Below the pieces are notes generated by a model that worked only from the letters and a program-made list of their open reading frames with translations, made no database searches and was not told where the DNA came from. Positions 53,802-64,000 of a stretch of DNA of 64,000 nucleotides are shown piece by piece; position 1 is the first letter of the stretch; each line of letters begins with the position of its first letter. The DNA is from Adiantum capillus-veneris. Taxonomy: Eukaryota; Streptophyta; Polypodiopsida; Polypodiales; Pteridaceae. The stretch is from contig CM043969.1 of the NCBI GenBank assembly GCA_014529385.2, positions 30,026,946 to 30,090,945 of the forward strand, in the 5' to 3' direction. The translations under genes and the position numbers were made by a program.

Positions 53802-54266
53802 CTATTGAACAATAGGAACTGCATCCTCCTTGAGGTTGATATGATGTTGATGCAAATCAGGATCAATCCCTTTAAGATAAGAATAATCCCAAGAAAATAC
53901 ATTCTTAAATTCATGTAACAAATGCAACGAGTCCTGCAAAAATTGACCATCCACATGTACATTGACCTTCACCATTTTAGGATCCTCTTCAGTGCTCAAA
54001 TTAAGCTCCTTCAACTCATCCTGTTCAACTCTCTTGGATTGCCCAAACCTTTTGTTGTACAACTTCTCCACCATATCTTTAACATTGACCTTCACCATTT
54101 TAGGATCCTCTTCAGTGCTCAAATTAAGCTCCTTCAACTCATCCCGTTCAACTCTCTTGGATTGCCCAAACCTTTTGTTGTACAACTTCTCCACCATATC
54201 TTTAGCCTCCTGTTCTTCCTGCAGACTTACCTCCTTAGAGCTAGAAGCCACAATCTGATCCATCAT
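53802..54266 (-). pseudogene. Family B protease-RT linker with a 41-codon tandem repeat
   Basis: A 123-bp unit is present twice (53961-54083 and 54084 to about 54203), differing at about one base (Gln versus Arg). In protein it is KDMVEKLYNKRFGQSKRVE and so on. Because 123 is a multiple of three the frame is kept. It ends in FKNVFSWDYSYLKGIDPDLH, the block normally just ahead of RT. Confidence 0.88.
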
Positions 54267-54268
54267 TC

Positions 54269-55228
54269 TTAATACATCAGGTCCCTGAATTTCCTGACCT
54301 GAAACATGTGCTTCTTCCCCAGATATTTCTGCAAAATACCCTCAACATCCACTTCAAACACTGGTACAATTGTAGGATTATCCTGCAAGAATGCTTCTTC
54401 CGCATCATCCTCAACTTCATATGCTAAGTTAATTGATTGGGCAAACATTGGTCTCTCCTTGCTTGAAATTTGCTTCCTCCCAAGCATAGGAATAGTAAGA
54501 ACTTGTTTACCTTTGGTAAGAACAACACGATTCTCCCCCCAATCTTGTTTCGCCTTGGCTAATCTAAACCAAGGTATGCCTAGCAACATCTCATAAGAAC
54601 TATGCCCTTCTTTCATCCTGAGTACCACAAAGTTCACCAGAAATTGCATACATGATATTAGCACAGAAGTTTGTCTCAAAATTCCAATTGGTTGCACCCT
54701 TCTTTGATCAGCCATCTTAACCTGGAAAGGTGATGGTTCTAATTTCCCCAAATTCATAGAAAGATACATAGATTTAGGTAATATGTTCACTCCAAATCCT
54801 CCATCAAGCAACACTTCTTCAAAAAGTATTCCTTGAAAGGTCACCTTAACCATAGGTACTACAAAATCAACATCAGAAGGGTGTATAGAGTGAACACCTT
54901 GTTCAATAATGGGTTGTGAGGACAATTCAACACCTCTACCCAACAATTTATTCAACAATCTTTCCATGAAAGCTGGAACCAAACAAACCATATGATCTAG
55001 GGACAATTGCAAAGGAGAGTTGATCAGTTCTTCAAACCAATCCCTTGCTTCACCTAAAACCTGGACTTCCTCCCTTTTAAGAGATGAAGACTCTGCTAAC
55101 TCTGAAACTCCATTATCCAAAACCTGATCTCTTTGTTCCTTTTCCACGTGCTGGTGTATCCTATCTCTGATCCCTTTTTGTTGTTCCCAGTCAATAGGAC
55201 CCTTGGCCTTGAACCTAGCTACTCCCAA
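54269..55228 (-). pseudogene. Family B retropepsin-like protease
   Basis: 319 residues. The protease fold has VTFQGILFEEVLLDGGFGVN, where DGG replaces D-S/T-G, and YEMLLGIPWFRLAKAKQDWG. The N-terminal part (DWFEELINSPLQLSLDHMV) is an unknown linker. It is open over its whole length, and a stop at 54269 separates it from the linker that leads to RT. Confidence 0.8.
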
Positions 55229-55372
55229 AACCTCAATTCCCTCAAAGCTCGAATTTGAATAATTGTTACCTGCATCCTCATCAGGTATCTCCTCAATGAT
55301 GACAGAGGAAGCTGGTCCATTTACAGGTGCTATAAAAATTGGAATGTCAATAATGATAACATTAGCCTGAGC
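55229..55372 (-). other. Family B gag-protease spacer
   Basis: This stretch includes stop-broken sequence encoding Ile/Asn-rich peptide (NVIIIDIPIFIAPVNGP in one frame). It links the zinc-finger region to the protease. Confidence 0.5.
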
Positions 55373-56578
55373 CTAAGGTTGATTTTGAGGAACTGGCTGT
55401 GGTCTTGCCTGTTGATTGTCCTGATTATAAGGTGCAACAAGTATCCCCCTTTCTTCTCTGTGTTTGATCCATAAGTCACATCGGATTCCACCATAATGAT
55501 TAGGATCCCCACAATACACATAAGGCATGACCCCCTGTGGTCTCCTCTGATTATTATCCTGATTTCTGGTAGGGTGTCTGGGGGGTCCCTGAAATGGTGG
55601 TCTTCCCCTGAAAGGAGCCACCTGATTTACATCATCCATAACCCTACCCCTACCCACATTGGGAGGTGGTTTATTTCTCTACTTTGGATTGTACCAGCAT
55701 TGAGCAGTGGTATGCCCATCCTTTTCAAAAATTTCACAAAACCTCTTGTCATTAGGAGCAAGAATAGAATAACCTATACCCTTCAATTTTTGCACCAATT
55801 CATCTTCAGCATCCTTCTTATCCTTCTTTTTACCACTGCTTAGAGACTCCTTTTTCTTCCTCACTTTACTTTTGCTATTGTCACTATCAGATGAAACTTC
55901 AGACTAAGAATCCGACTTAGAGTGTTCAGTGATGAAGAATCACCGCTGGAATCAAAACTCCTCCTGTTTTTAGACTTAGTCATGCCCAATCTTTTCTCAA
56001 TTCTAGATGCAGCCACAACCAATTGTCAAAACCCCCTACAATATCAATACTTGCCACAGCATTCTTCAAACCTATCCTTAACCCTTTGAGAAAGTACCCT
56101 ACCAACATTTCATCAGTGGGCCTCTCATTACCTTGAAGTCTCTCAACCAAAATCCTAAATTTTTGGGCATTGAAATCTTCCACCAACATTGAACCCTGTT
56201 TAATTATTTTGAGTTTACTTAGAATATCAGTAGGAGTTTTCTCCTTTTTAAATCTTTGCAACAAAGAAACTTTCAACTCATCATAAGTTGTAAAGTGAGC
56301 AACACCATATTGGCTAAACCAATTTAGCCTTACCTTCCAAAGTTGCTGCAAACTATTGTAATTTGATATTATCAGGGAAGATACCTTGATATCCACTAGC
56401 ATGCCACCTTGTTTCAAACTGAGCCACATGGAAATTTGCCTCCTCCTTAGACCTGCCCTTGAACTTTGCTGATTTGATCTTTGGATTAGGGGGTGGTTGA
56501 GCCATTGGAATAGGTTGTTGGAGCCTCCTAGGTCTTTGCCAGGCAGCTAACAATAGTGGGTCAAATCTTAGTTGACGT
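55373..56578 (-). pseudogene. Family B Gag
   Basis: The capsid spans 56578 to 55980: AKFKGRSKEEANFHVAQFET, LNWFSQYGVAHFTTYDELKV and GYFLKGLRIGLKNAV. A region of stops follows (55865-55979). Two zinc-finger-like motifs come next: FCEIFEKDGHTTAQCWYNP (55679-55864) and YCGDPNHYGGIRCDLW (55373-55657). The N-terminus runs into the inserted family 1 LTR. At least two frameshifts are present. Confidence 0.82.
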
Positions 56579-57718
56579 TGTGAGCGATATGAAAACACAC
56601 ACAACGCCTCTATAACGACCCAACACACACTCTTGGGAAGATACACACACACACTATGGGGCACCACTCGGCTTAGACAACACACCTGGCCGAGACAGGG
56701 AACACATCTCTGGAGTGAGAGGAGAGAGACTATCCACTTGCCCACTCCACACAGACACACACACACACACACACACAAAAAACTCAGCTCAAAAGAGGAG
56801 AATTTCTGATGTTTAGATACAATTGAGCTTGGGCCAACACCAATGGGGCAAATAGCTCACACAATATGGGTAAAATAAGCCAGATACAATCACAAACTAG
56901 AGCAGAAACTTCGCTCATAGGAGAAACTTACACAGAAAAATATCAGGAAAAGAGTGAGGAATTTGGCAAAATGCACAGAGTAATCGCGTCCGGAACGGCC
57001 AAAAACCCCAGTCTACAATGTCAAAATGCTCAAATCCGACCTCGGATGAGCAGTTTACGGCCAAAACAGGCTCCAGAATGAGCAAAAACACAGCTGCGGC
57101 TGTTCCTCCTCTCTTCTCCACGTTTTTTCTGGTCTTCTCTCTGTTTTTTTAGTTCCCACACTTAGATTTATTAGTTGGGCACCCTTGGCCTTTTAGATGA
57201 CCTCAAACGGACCCCGAATAGGCCAAAAACTGACCTCGAAGTGCATAGTTGTTACCTTTTTTGCATCGTCCGCACACCTGGCACTCATTTCTTTTCAATA
57301 ATTCATCTCACAACCACGTGAAGTGGCCCCAAAAAGTGGTCCTAATGATGACCTTTCTGCATAACTCTCACAAGAAAACACCACTTTGTGTCCGTATTCA
57401 TCCACGTGCAAATATTGACCCCGTTCGGCCTCCTGACTCCACTCGATGCCATCTGACGCACCTGCTTACCTCATGTCGTCAGCCCGCGGATAGATTCCTC
57501 AAGAAGTTTTACGCGCTACCAACTCCTCCTTATTGTAGAAAAAACACAGTGGTACTGGTAATAGTGAAAATCGATGCACTATGTACACCCTGTCCTACCT
57601 GTACACATGTGGGCCCCACATAACCACCTGGCTCCGGAAAATGGGCAATACTCTATTTCATGCACCATGCATGTGTATGTACATATGCACAATCCCTTGC
57701 TCCAAAAAACTCCTGACA
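56579..57718 (-). repeat. LTR of gypsy family 1 copy A
   Basis: About 1140 bp, starting TGTGAGCGATATG and ending CTCCTGACA. It is closely similar to 6879-8023 but carries its own substitutions and a longer CA run (56756-56777). ACGT (56575-56578) abuts its outer end, as at the other insertion. It lies at the 3' end of copy A, whose internal region follows. Confidence 0.93.
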
Positions 57719-59466
57719 TAATTTGCCCACCCCCTAGCCTGCTAGATCATTCATGACCAGCAGCAGCAAAGAGAGATATGAGACTCACCGCATCACAGGT
57801 CTCCTCATCCCTCACCAACACTGCTTGATCCACAGACAACTCATCTTGCTCCACCATCATCAATCTAGCATGATACAATTTAAGACATAATCCATTTACC
57901 CTTGACTTATGTAGAACACCATCTAGGTTAGCCAGCTGATATGTGCCATTTGGAAAACACTCCACTACCTTGAAAGGGCCTTCCCACTTAATTTGAAACT
58001 TCTTTTGGAAGGTGTTGTCTAGCTTACTGTTGTAGCGCAAAACCAAGTCATGTTTCTTGATACCCTTACTTTTGACCTTTTCATTTATCTTTGCCAAAGC
58101 CTTATCCTGCATCTTCCCATAATGCTCCAATGCGCTCATCCTATCCAACTGGACCTCTTGTAACTGCAAGAGCCTCTCTTTGAATGCATCACTAGGTGGC
58201 CCAAGCAACTTCTCTAACATCTTGACCGCAGGCAACTCTACCTCCACAGGCAATAGTGCCTCCTTTCCATACACCAAATGAAATGGAGTAAACCCAGTAC
58301 CTGTCTTCACCGAAGTACGATAAGCCCATAATGCACTAGGCAATTCCAAATCCCAATTCTTTCCTTGGTGCTCTGTCACTTTCAAAAGAATCTGTACCAA
58401 CTCACCATTGAATCTTTCATTTAAGCCATTACACTGCGGGTAATAAGGAGTGGTATGCTGGTGCCTAATCTTCATCTTTGTGCATAAGAAATCTAGCAGT
58501 TTAGCTCTAAATCCTGGCCCCTTATCTGAAATTAGCTCTAATGGCACCCCAAACTTGCAACATATTTCATCATACACAAATTTTGCCACATCCTTTGCAG
58601 TGATCTGTTTTACTGCTATAGCCTCTGCCCATCTACAGACATAGTCCACTGCCATCAAGATATAGCTTTTGCCCCTGCTTGTGATAGGTAACGGGCCTAT
58701 TGCATCAATCCCCCACTTTTCAAACACATCAAACGCCATAATGGTTTTTCGTAGCTCTGGCTTCAACACTCTCTTCCCAAATGCTTGACACCTATTGCAA
58801 GACCTACACCAATGGTGAACATCCTTGTGCAAACTAGGCCATACATACCCCTCTTGCAAAATCTTATGCAAGGTGATCTTTAGAGCAAAATGGCCACCAC
58901 ATACGCCTTCATGATTCTCTTGCAACACTCTGTAAAGCTCCTCCCGCCAAGGTACACGTCTCAACACGAGATCAGCCCCTTTCATGTATAAGACATCACC
59001 AATCAATTTGTACCTGTATACTCTACGCACAAAGCCATACTTCTTAGACTTCTGAATCTCCTTTGGAATGATTCCTGTTAGCAAAAACTCCTCTTCTTGA
59101 GCCAAACTTTCCGGACCATGGTAAAGAGGTAAGTTGGTCCTCAACACAAATAGCTCCCCAATCATGCCTTGAGCTGCTTCATGTGCCTCTCCATTTAGAG
59201 CACGTTCAATGTGTCTGATGCTCCATGCTTCAAACTTTTTTAATAGGCCTTTAATTCTGAAGCACATTTCCTTCAATGAGGTGTTCTTGCTCTTCCACAC
59301 ACCGAGCACTTGCTTCACCACTAACAAGGCATCACCTTTTATGCTCAACCTTCGAACCCCATGCTTCAAAGAAATGTGTAATCCGGCTTCTAGAGTAGCA
59401 TATTCAGCCTCATTGTTACTATGAGCATCCAATTTGAACCCTCTCTTGCATACTAGCTTCCCCTCT
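57719..59466 (-). pseudogene. Family 1 copy A: second RNase H and integrase
   Basis: A 561-codon frame (57747-59432) is fully open and continues a little beyond at its upstream end. It starts inside the archaeal-type RNase H (NNEAEYATLEAGLH, LSIKGDALLVVKQVLGVWKS). It then has the HHCC finger (CGGHFALKITLHKIL, WCRSCNRCQ) and the integrase D-D-E (WGIDAIGPLP, LISDKGPGFR, NGLNERFNGELV), and ends with the C-terminal tail. It is cut at about 59466, where it joins an LTR fragment. The rest of the element is missing. Confidence 0.92.
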
Positions 59467-59555
59467 GGCTCTGAAAAATGGGCAATTCTTTATTTGATGC
59501 ACCATGCATGTATATGTACATATGCGCAATCCCTTGCTCCAAAAAACTCCTGACA
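59467..59555 (-). repeat. Partial LTR joining copies A and C
   Basis: Starting near CTGGCTCTGAAAAATGGG and ending CTCCTGACA, it equals the high-coordinate 95 or so bases of the family 1 LTR. On its left it is fused to the RNase H coding of copy A through a CTGG shared by both sides. On its right is the normal internal 3' end of copy C. Confidence 0.9.
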
Positions 59556-62469
59556 TAATTTGCCCATCCTCTAGCCTGCTAGATCATTCATGATCAGCAG
59601 CAGCAAAGAGAGATATGAGACTTGCCGCATCACAGGTCTCCTCATCCCTCACCAACATTGTTTGATCTACAGACAGCTCATCTTGCTCCACCATCATTAA
59701 CCTTTCATGATACAATTTAAGACGCAATCCATTTACCCTTGACTTATGTAGAACCCCATCCAGGTTAGCCAACTGATATGTACCATTCGGAAAACACTCC
59801 ACTACCTTGAAAGGGCCTTACCACTCAATCTGAAACTTCTTTTGGAAGGTGTTGTCCAGCTTACTATTGTAGTGCAAAACCAATTCATGCTTCTTGATAC
59901 CCTTACTTTTGACCTTTTCATTTATGTTTGCCAAAGCCTTATCCTGCGTCTGCCCATAATGCTCCAATGCGCTCATCCTATCCAACTGGCCCTCTTGTAA
60001 CTGCAAGAGCCTCTCTTTGAATGCATCACTAGGCGACCCAATCAACTTTTCTAACATCTTGACCACAGGAAACTCTACTTCCATAGGCAATAGTGCTTCT
60101 TTTCCATACACCAAATGAAATGGAGTAAACCTTGTACCTATCTTCACCGAAGTACGGTAAGCCCATAATGCACTAGGCAATTCCAAATCCCAATTCTTTC
60201 CTTGGTGCTCTGTCACTTTCGAAAGAATCTATACCAACTCACCATTGAATCTTTCATTTAAGCCATTACACTGTGGGTAATAAGGAGTGGTATGTTGGTG
60301 CGTAATCTTCATCTTTGTGCATAAGAAGTCTAGCAGTTTAGCTCTAAATCCTGGCCCCTTATCTGAAAGTAGCTCTAATGGCACCCCAAACTTGCAACAT
60401 ATTTCATCATACACAAATTTTTCCACATCCTTTGCAGTGATCTGTTTTACTGCTATAGCCTCTGCCCATTTAGAGAGATAGTCCACTGCCGTCAAGATAT
60501 AGCTTTTGCCTCTGCTTGTGATAGGTAACGGGCCTATTGCATAAATCCCCCACTTTTCAAACACATCAAACGCCATAATGGTTTTTCGTAGCTCTGGCTT
60601 CAACACTCTCTTCCCAAATGCTTGACACCTATTGCAAAACCTACACCAATGGTGAACATCCTTGTGCAAACTAGGCCATACATACCCCTCTTGCAAAATC
60701 TTATGCAAGGTGATCTTTAGAGCAAAATGGCCACCACATGCGCCTTCATGATTCTCTTCCAACACTCTGTAAAGATCCTCCTACCAAGGTACACGTCTCA
60801 ACACGAGATCAGCCCCTTTCATGTATAAGACATCACCAATCAATTTGTACCTGTATGCTCTACGCACAAACCCATACTTCTTAGACTTCTGAATCTCGTT
60901 TGGAATGATTCCTGTTAGCAAAAACTCCTCTTCTTGAGCCAAACTTTCCCGGCCATGATAAAGAGGTAAAGTGGTCGTCAACACAAATAGCTCCCCAATC
61001 ATGCCTTGAGCTGCTTCATGTGCCTCTCCATTTAGAGCACGTTCAATGTGTCTGATGCTCCATGCTTCGAACTTTTTTAACAAGCCTTTAATTCTGAAGC
61101 ACATTTCCTTCAATGAGGTGTTCTTGCTCTTCCACACACCCAGCACTTGCTTCACCACTAACAAGGCATCACCTTTTATGCTCAACCTTTGAACCCCATG
61201 CTTCAAACAAATGTGTAATCCGGCTTCAAAAGTAGCATATTCAGCCTCATTGTTACTATGAGCATCCAATTTGAACCCTCTCTTGCATACTAGCTTCCCT
61301 TCTGGATCATAAAGTGCTATACCCCCTGAAGCCGCATCATGGCTCTTTCTGTATGAACCATCAAAGAACAACACATGTGCATTGTTGATCTGTGGCACTT
61401 CTTCAACTACCTTTCTCACCACCTCTTCCTTAACAATAAGGGGATTCTCCTTGTAGGTCAACAAATCAGCTAGGGTAGCCCTTATACTATCTTCCACTAG
61501 AAAAGAGAACTCAAACTCTTGCAGCTCAATTACCCATTTCTTCACCACATTTGACATGTTAGTACCATTAATTAACTGTGGCAAAAAGGCATAAATCGTC
61601 AAGAAAACAAAAGGCCGTGGTAGCAAGTAATGACGAAATCGTCGACAAGCAAATATTACACTGGCCATCACTAGCTCTACTTCCGAGAACTTTCTCTCCG
61701 CTACCAACTTCACTCGGATTGCACAATACACTGGCGTCATATAATGGCTTCCCTTCCCCTTTTGCAATAGCATGGCTCCAATGGCATCATCCCCTACTGA
61801 TGGATTTACATAAAACACTTTCTCCCAATCAGGAGGCTGCATGGCTGACAACCCCCCTAACACCTCTTTCACCTCTTGAAACACTTCTTCACACTTGTCA
61901 TCCCATTGCAATGGATCATGCTTTGCCACTTGTTGTAATGGATAAAGAATCTGAGAAGACAATGGAATAAACCTTTCCATGTACTTCACTTTGTGTATAA
62001 AGGTTGCCAATTGCTTCGTACTCGTAGGTGATGGAAGAAGAATAATAGACTTAACCTTGTCTGGATCAGCCTCAATGCCATTTTCTGACACATTGTGGCC
62101 CAATAACTTCACCCTTGTCTGTGATAGATGACATTTCTTTGGATTTAGTTGTCCTCCACATTCATCATATCGAGCCAATACCATCTGCAGCTTCTCATGG
62201 TGTTCAGCCCTACTGCTATAAACACAAAAGTCATCCATAAAAGCTTTAACACAACTACCAATGAATGGTTCCAACACCCAATTCGCTCTCTCTTGATAGA
62301 AGGAAGGTCCATTTGAGAACCCAAATGGAAATACTGTGTAGCAATAGCAGCCCCATGGCGTAATAAAAGTTGTCTTTGTGCGGTCTTTAAGAGCAATCTT
62401 CAATTGAAAATAGCCTGAAAAACCATCACACACACTGTACCTCTCATAACCTGCCACTGAATCCAAGAT
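59556..62469 (-). pseudogene. Family 1 copy C: RT, RNase H, second RNase H and integrase
   Basis: Nearly the full Tat-like pol: CDGFSGYFQLKIAL (motif A), VFPFGFSNGPSFY (B), AFMDDFCVYSS (C), then RNase H, the archaeal-type RNase H (HVLFFDGSYRKSH, NNEAEYATFE, KGDALLV), integrase finger and core (LLSDKGPGFR, NGLNERFNGELV) and the C-terminal tail. Stops interrupt it at about 62467, 60781, 60226 and 59815 (three TAG and one TAA). It is a useful reference for what the copy at 6879-14305 has lost. Confidence 0.92.
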
Positions 62470-64000
62470 CTAATCAATGAATGGAAGAGGATATGGGTTC
62501 TTCTTAGTGGCTGCGTTTAAGGGTTTAAAATCTACACAAATTCTCCACTTCCCATCCTTCTTTGGACTGACTACAACTGGACTCACCCATTCTGTGCTCT
62601 CCACAGGGACTATGAACCCTGCCTTCAATAACTTGTCCACCTCTTCTCGCAAGGCTTCCATTTGCTCTTGACCCATCCTTCTTAGCCTTTGCCGCACTGG
62701 CTTAGCACCTTCTTTCAGCTCTATATGCATCTCTTCACCCTTGAACCCTCTGACCTCTTCATATGAAGTAATGAACAAATTAGGAAAACTAGCCAGCATG
62801 TGCAAATATATATCCTTCTCCATAGTTGAGAGGTCTCCACTGATCATTTGTGTCATCAATTCCTGCTTCTTTGACAACTCAACCTTGGTTTGCATCAGCC
62901 CTTCAATCACTTCATAAGGCCCTTCACTTTCATCTTCAACCTCATTCGCAAATGCAACTAAACCAAACTCTTGGATTTCTTTGTCCATCAAAAGAAATGC
63001 AACATCAGCATCCTCATCACTGCTGGTAGTGCTATCACTGTCCTCATCTGTCACCGTGGAAGAGTCTTCATCACTAGACTCATCCTCATCTTCATAAAGC
63101 TCCTCTAATCATTTCCTTGTGTCCATATTATAAAGCTTCTTGGTAACTGTCTTTCCATAGAGGCTAATCGTACCATGTCGCCAATCTTGGACAGCTCCCA
63201 CTGCACGTAACCATGGTCTGCCCAATATAATAGGATATGCTCCCAACCCTACTGGAATCACATGAGAATCAACCACTGCCTTTGCATCATATGCCTCCAC
63301 TTCTAAGCTCTTTACAACACCCAAGCATTTTACTTTCTGATGATTTGCCAATCTGATCCGAAACCCTGACACCCCAGCCACTGTGAGACTCATCTTCTCA
63401 ACGCATGAGTGTGTTATGACGCATATTTGGGCTCCGCCATCCACATAACCTTGTCCTAAATTTTTCCTTTTATGCCACACATCTACTATTGGACAAATGT
63501 CTGGTAGCTCATCCATTGCCAACACCTTTACTGAACCTCTCTCTGGCTCTTTCTCCATTGGGTTTACCATCCTCTTCCACTGTCGCTTTAGCTTAGGCAC
63601 CATCTCTATAAGCTGCCCAGAAGTAACATCTGCCTTCCTGATCGTCAGATCCTTATTCAAGTCATAGCTTAATTGCCCATCCCCTAGTGGAAAATCTGAA
63701 ACATGAAACTTTCGACGAGCTCTCCTTTTCCTCTTGGCCTTGACATCCTTGCCTTCATGGCTCTTTCCTTTCTTCTTACTAGGACCTGGGGCACTTCTTC
63801 CTTCCTTTTCCTCTGTGGTCCTCTTCCCAATAGGCATCACTAATGTATCCTCTAGCTTTGATGCCTTCTCCAAGGTGACTACACTTAGCACTTTTGTCTT
63901 TCCTTTTTCCTCCTGGGTCAGTCCACTGGTTCCTTCGTCTCCCTTAATTTCGATGCCATAATCATTTGACTTAGTTAACACCTGTTTTGGCAATGGATAC
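62470..64000 (-). pseudogene. Family 1 copy C: Gag C-terminus, protease and RT start
   Basis: 63109-63993 has the basic spacer, the retropepsin-like GQGYVDGGAQICVIT (DGG triplet again) and YPIILGRPWLRAVG. A TGA at 63109-63111 follows RK. 62470-63054 continues with the acidic tail and the RT start (MHIELKEGAKPVRQRLRRMG, EWVSPVVVSPKKDGKW). The gag capsid and 5' LTR lie beyond the window end. Confidence 0.9.

Larger units (their letters stand above)
48665..56578 (-). mobile_element. Ty3/gypsy element, family B, 5' part cut off
   Basis: Minus-strand order: gag (56578-55373), protease (55228-54269), RT, one RNase H, integrase and then an unusual extra frame (50895-48665). The single RNase H followed directly by integrase, and the LLQEFDFFI and GKEHAIADYLS signature, resemble Athila-type elements. 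The gag N-terminus is interrupted at 56578 by the LTR of a family 1 element that inserted next to ACGT. No LTR of family B could be confirmed. Confidence 0.8.

Overview
This window looks like nuclear DNA of a land plant. The evidence is introns with GT-AG borders, a CACTA (En/Spm) transposase pair, Ty1/copia and dual-RNase-H Ty3/gypsy elements of types known from plants, and long CT/GA and CA microsatellites. A Helentron-type rolling-circle element with an endonuclease hints at a non-angiosperm lineage such as a fern, lycophyte or bryophyte, but the sequence alone does not prove this. I found no host protein gene, rRNA gene or functional tRNA gene. Essentially the whole 64 kb is nested, decaying mobile DNA.

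Layout, left to right. 1-155: CT/CA microsatellite. 446-5858 (minus): a decayed Helentron encoding replication-initiator, PIF1-like helicase and endonuclease domains, with a LINE fragment inserted inside the endonuclease (1046-1985). 5859 to about 21290 (plus): a CACTA-like element with a TNP2-type transposase and a second spliced gene (Ptta/En-Spm type). This element was split by a 7.4 kb gypsy copy of family 1 (6879-14305, minus), which landed in a cluster of tRNA-derived SINE-like repeats. 21954-32712 (plus): a large LTR element with roughly 2.7 kb LTRs that carries only gag (TR-GAG-like). Its 5' LTR was split by a nearly intact copia element (24470-29969, minus) with a perfect 5-bp target duplication.

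34969-38295 (minus): a gypsy pol with RT, two RNase H domains and integrase, almost fully open, cut at its 5' end by a roughly 415-bp palindrome. 38690-40215: a tandem array of pieces of the same palindrome family. 40267-40700: an unrecognised GDAS-repeat coding remnant. 41336-46559 (minus): a decayed copia element. 47034-48342: a short element with TTAA flanks and inverted ends, piggyBac-like in form. 48665-56578 (minus): a second gypsy family (B) with an unusual long coiled-coil open frame downstream of integrase. 56579-64000 (minus): two family-1 gypsy copies fused by a deletion that joins the RNase H of one to the LTR of the next.

The genes do not form a pathway. They are replication modules of separate elements, and their relationships are insertion order and shared decay. 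Many premature stops look like C-to-T changes (CGA to TGA, CAG to TAG), as expected for methylated transposons. The observations most worth a second look are the extra frame of family B, the Helentron with endonuclease, the TTAA element, the gag-only element with a small ORF in its LTR, and the palindrome array next to the gypsy pol. Protein families were recognised by eye from motifs, and no alignment or database search was run.
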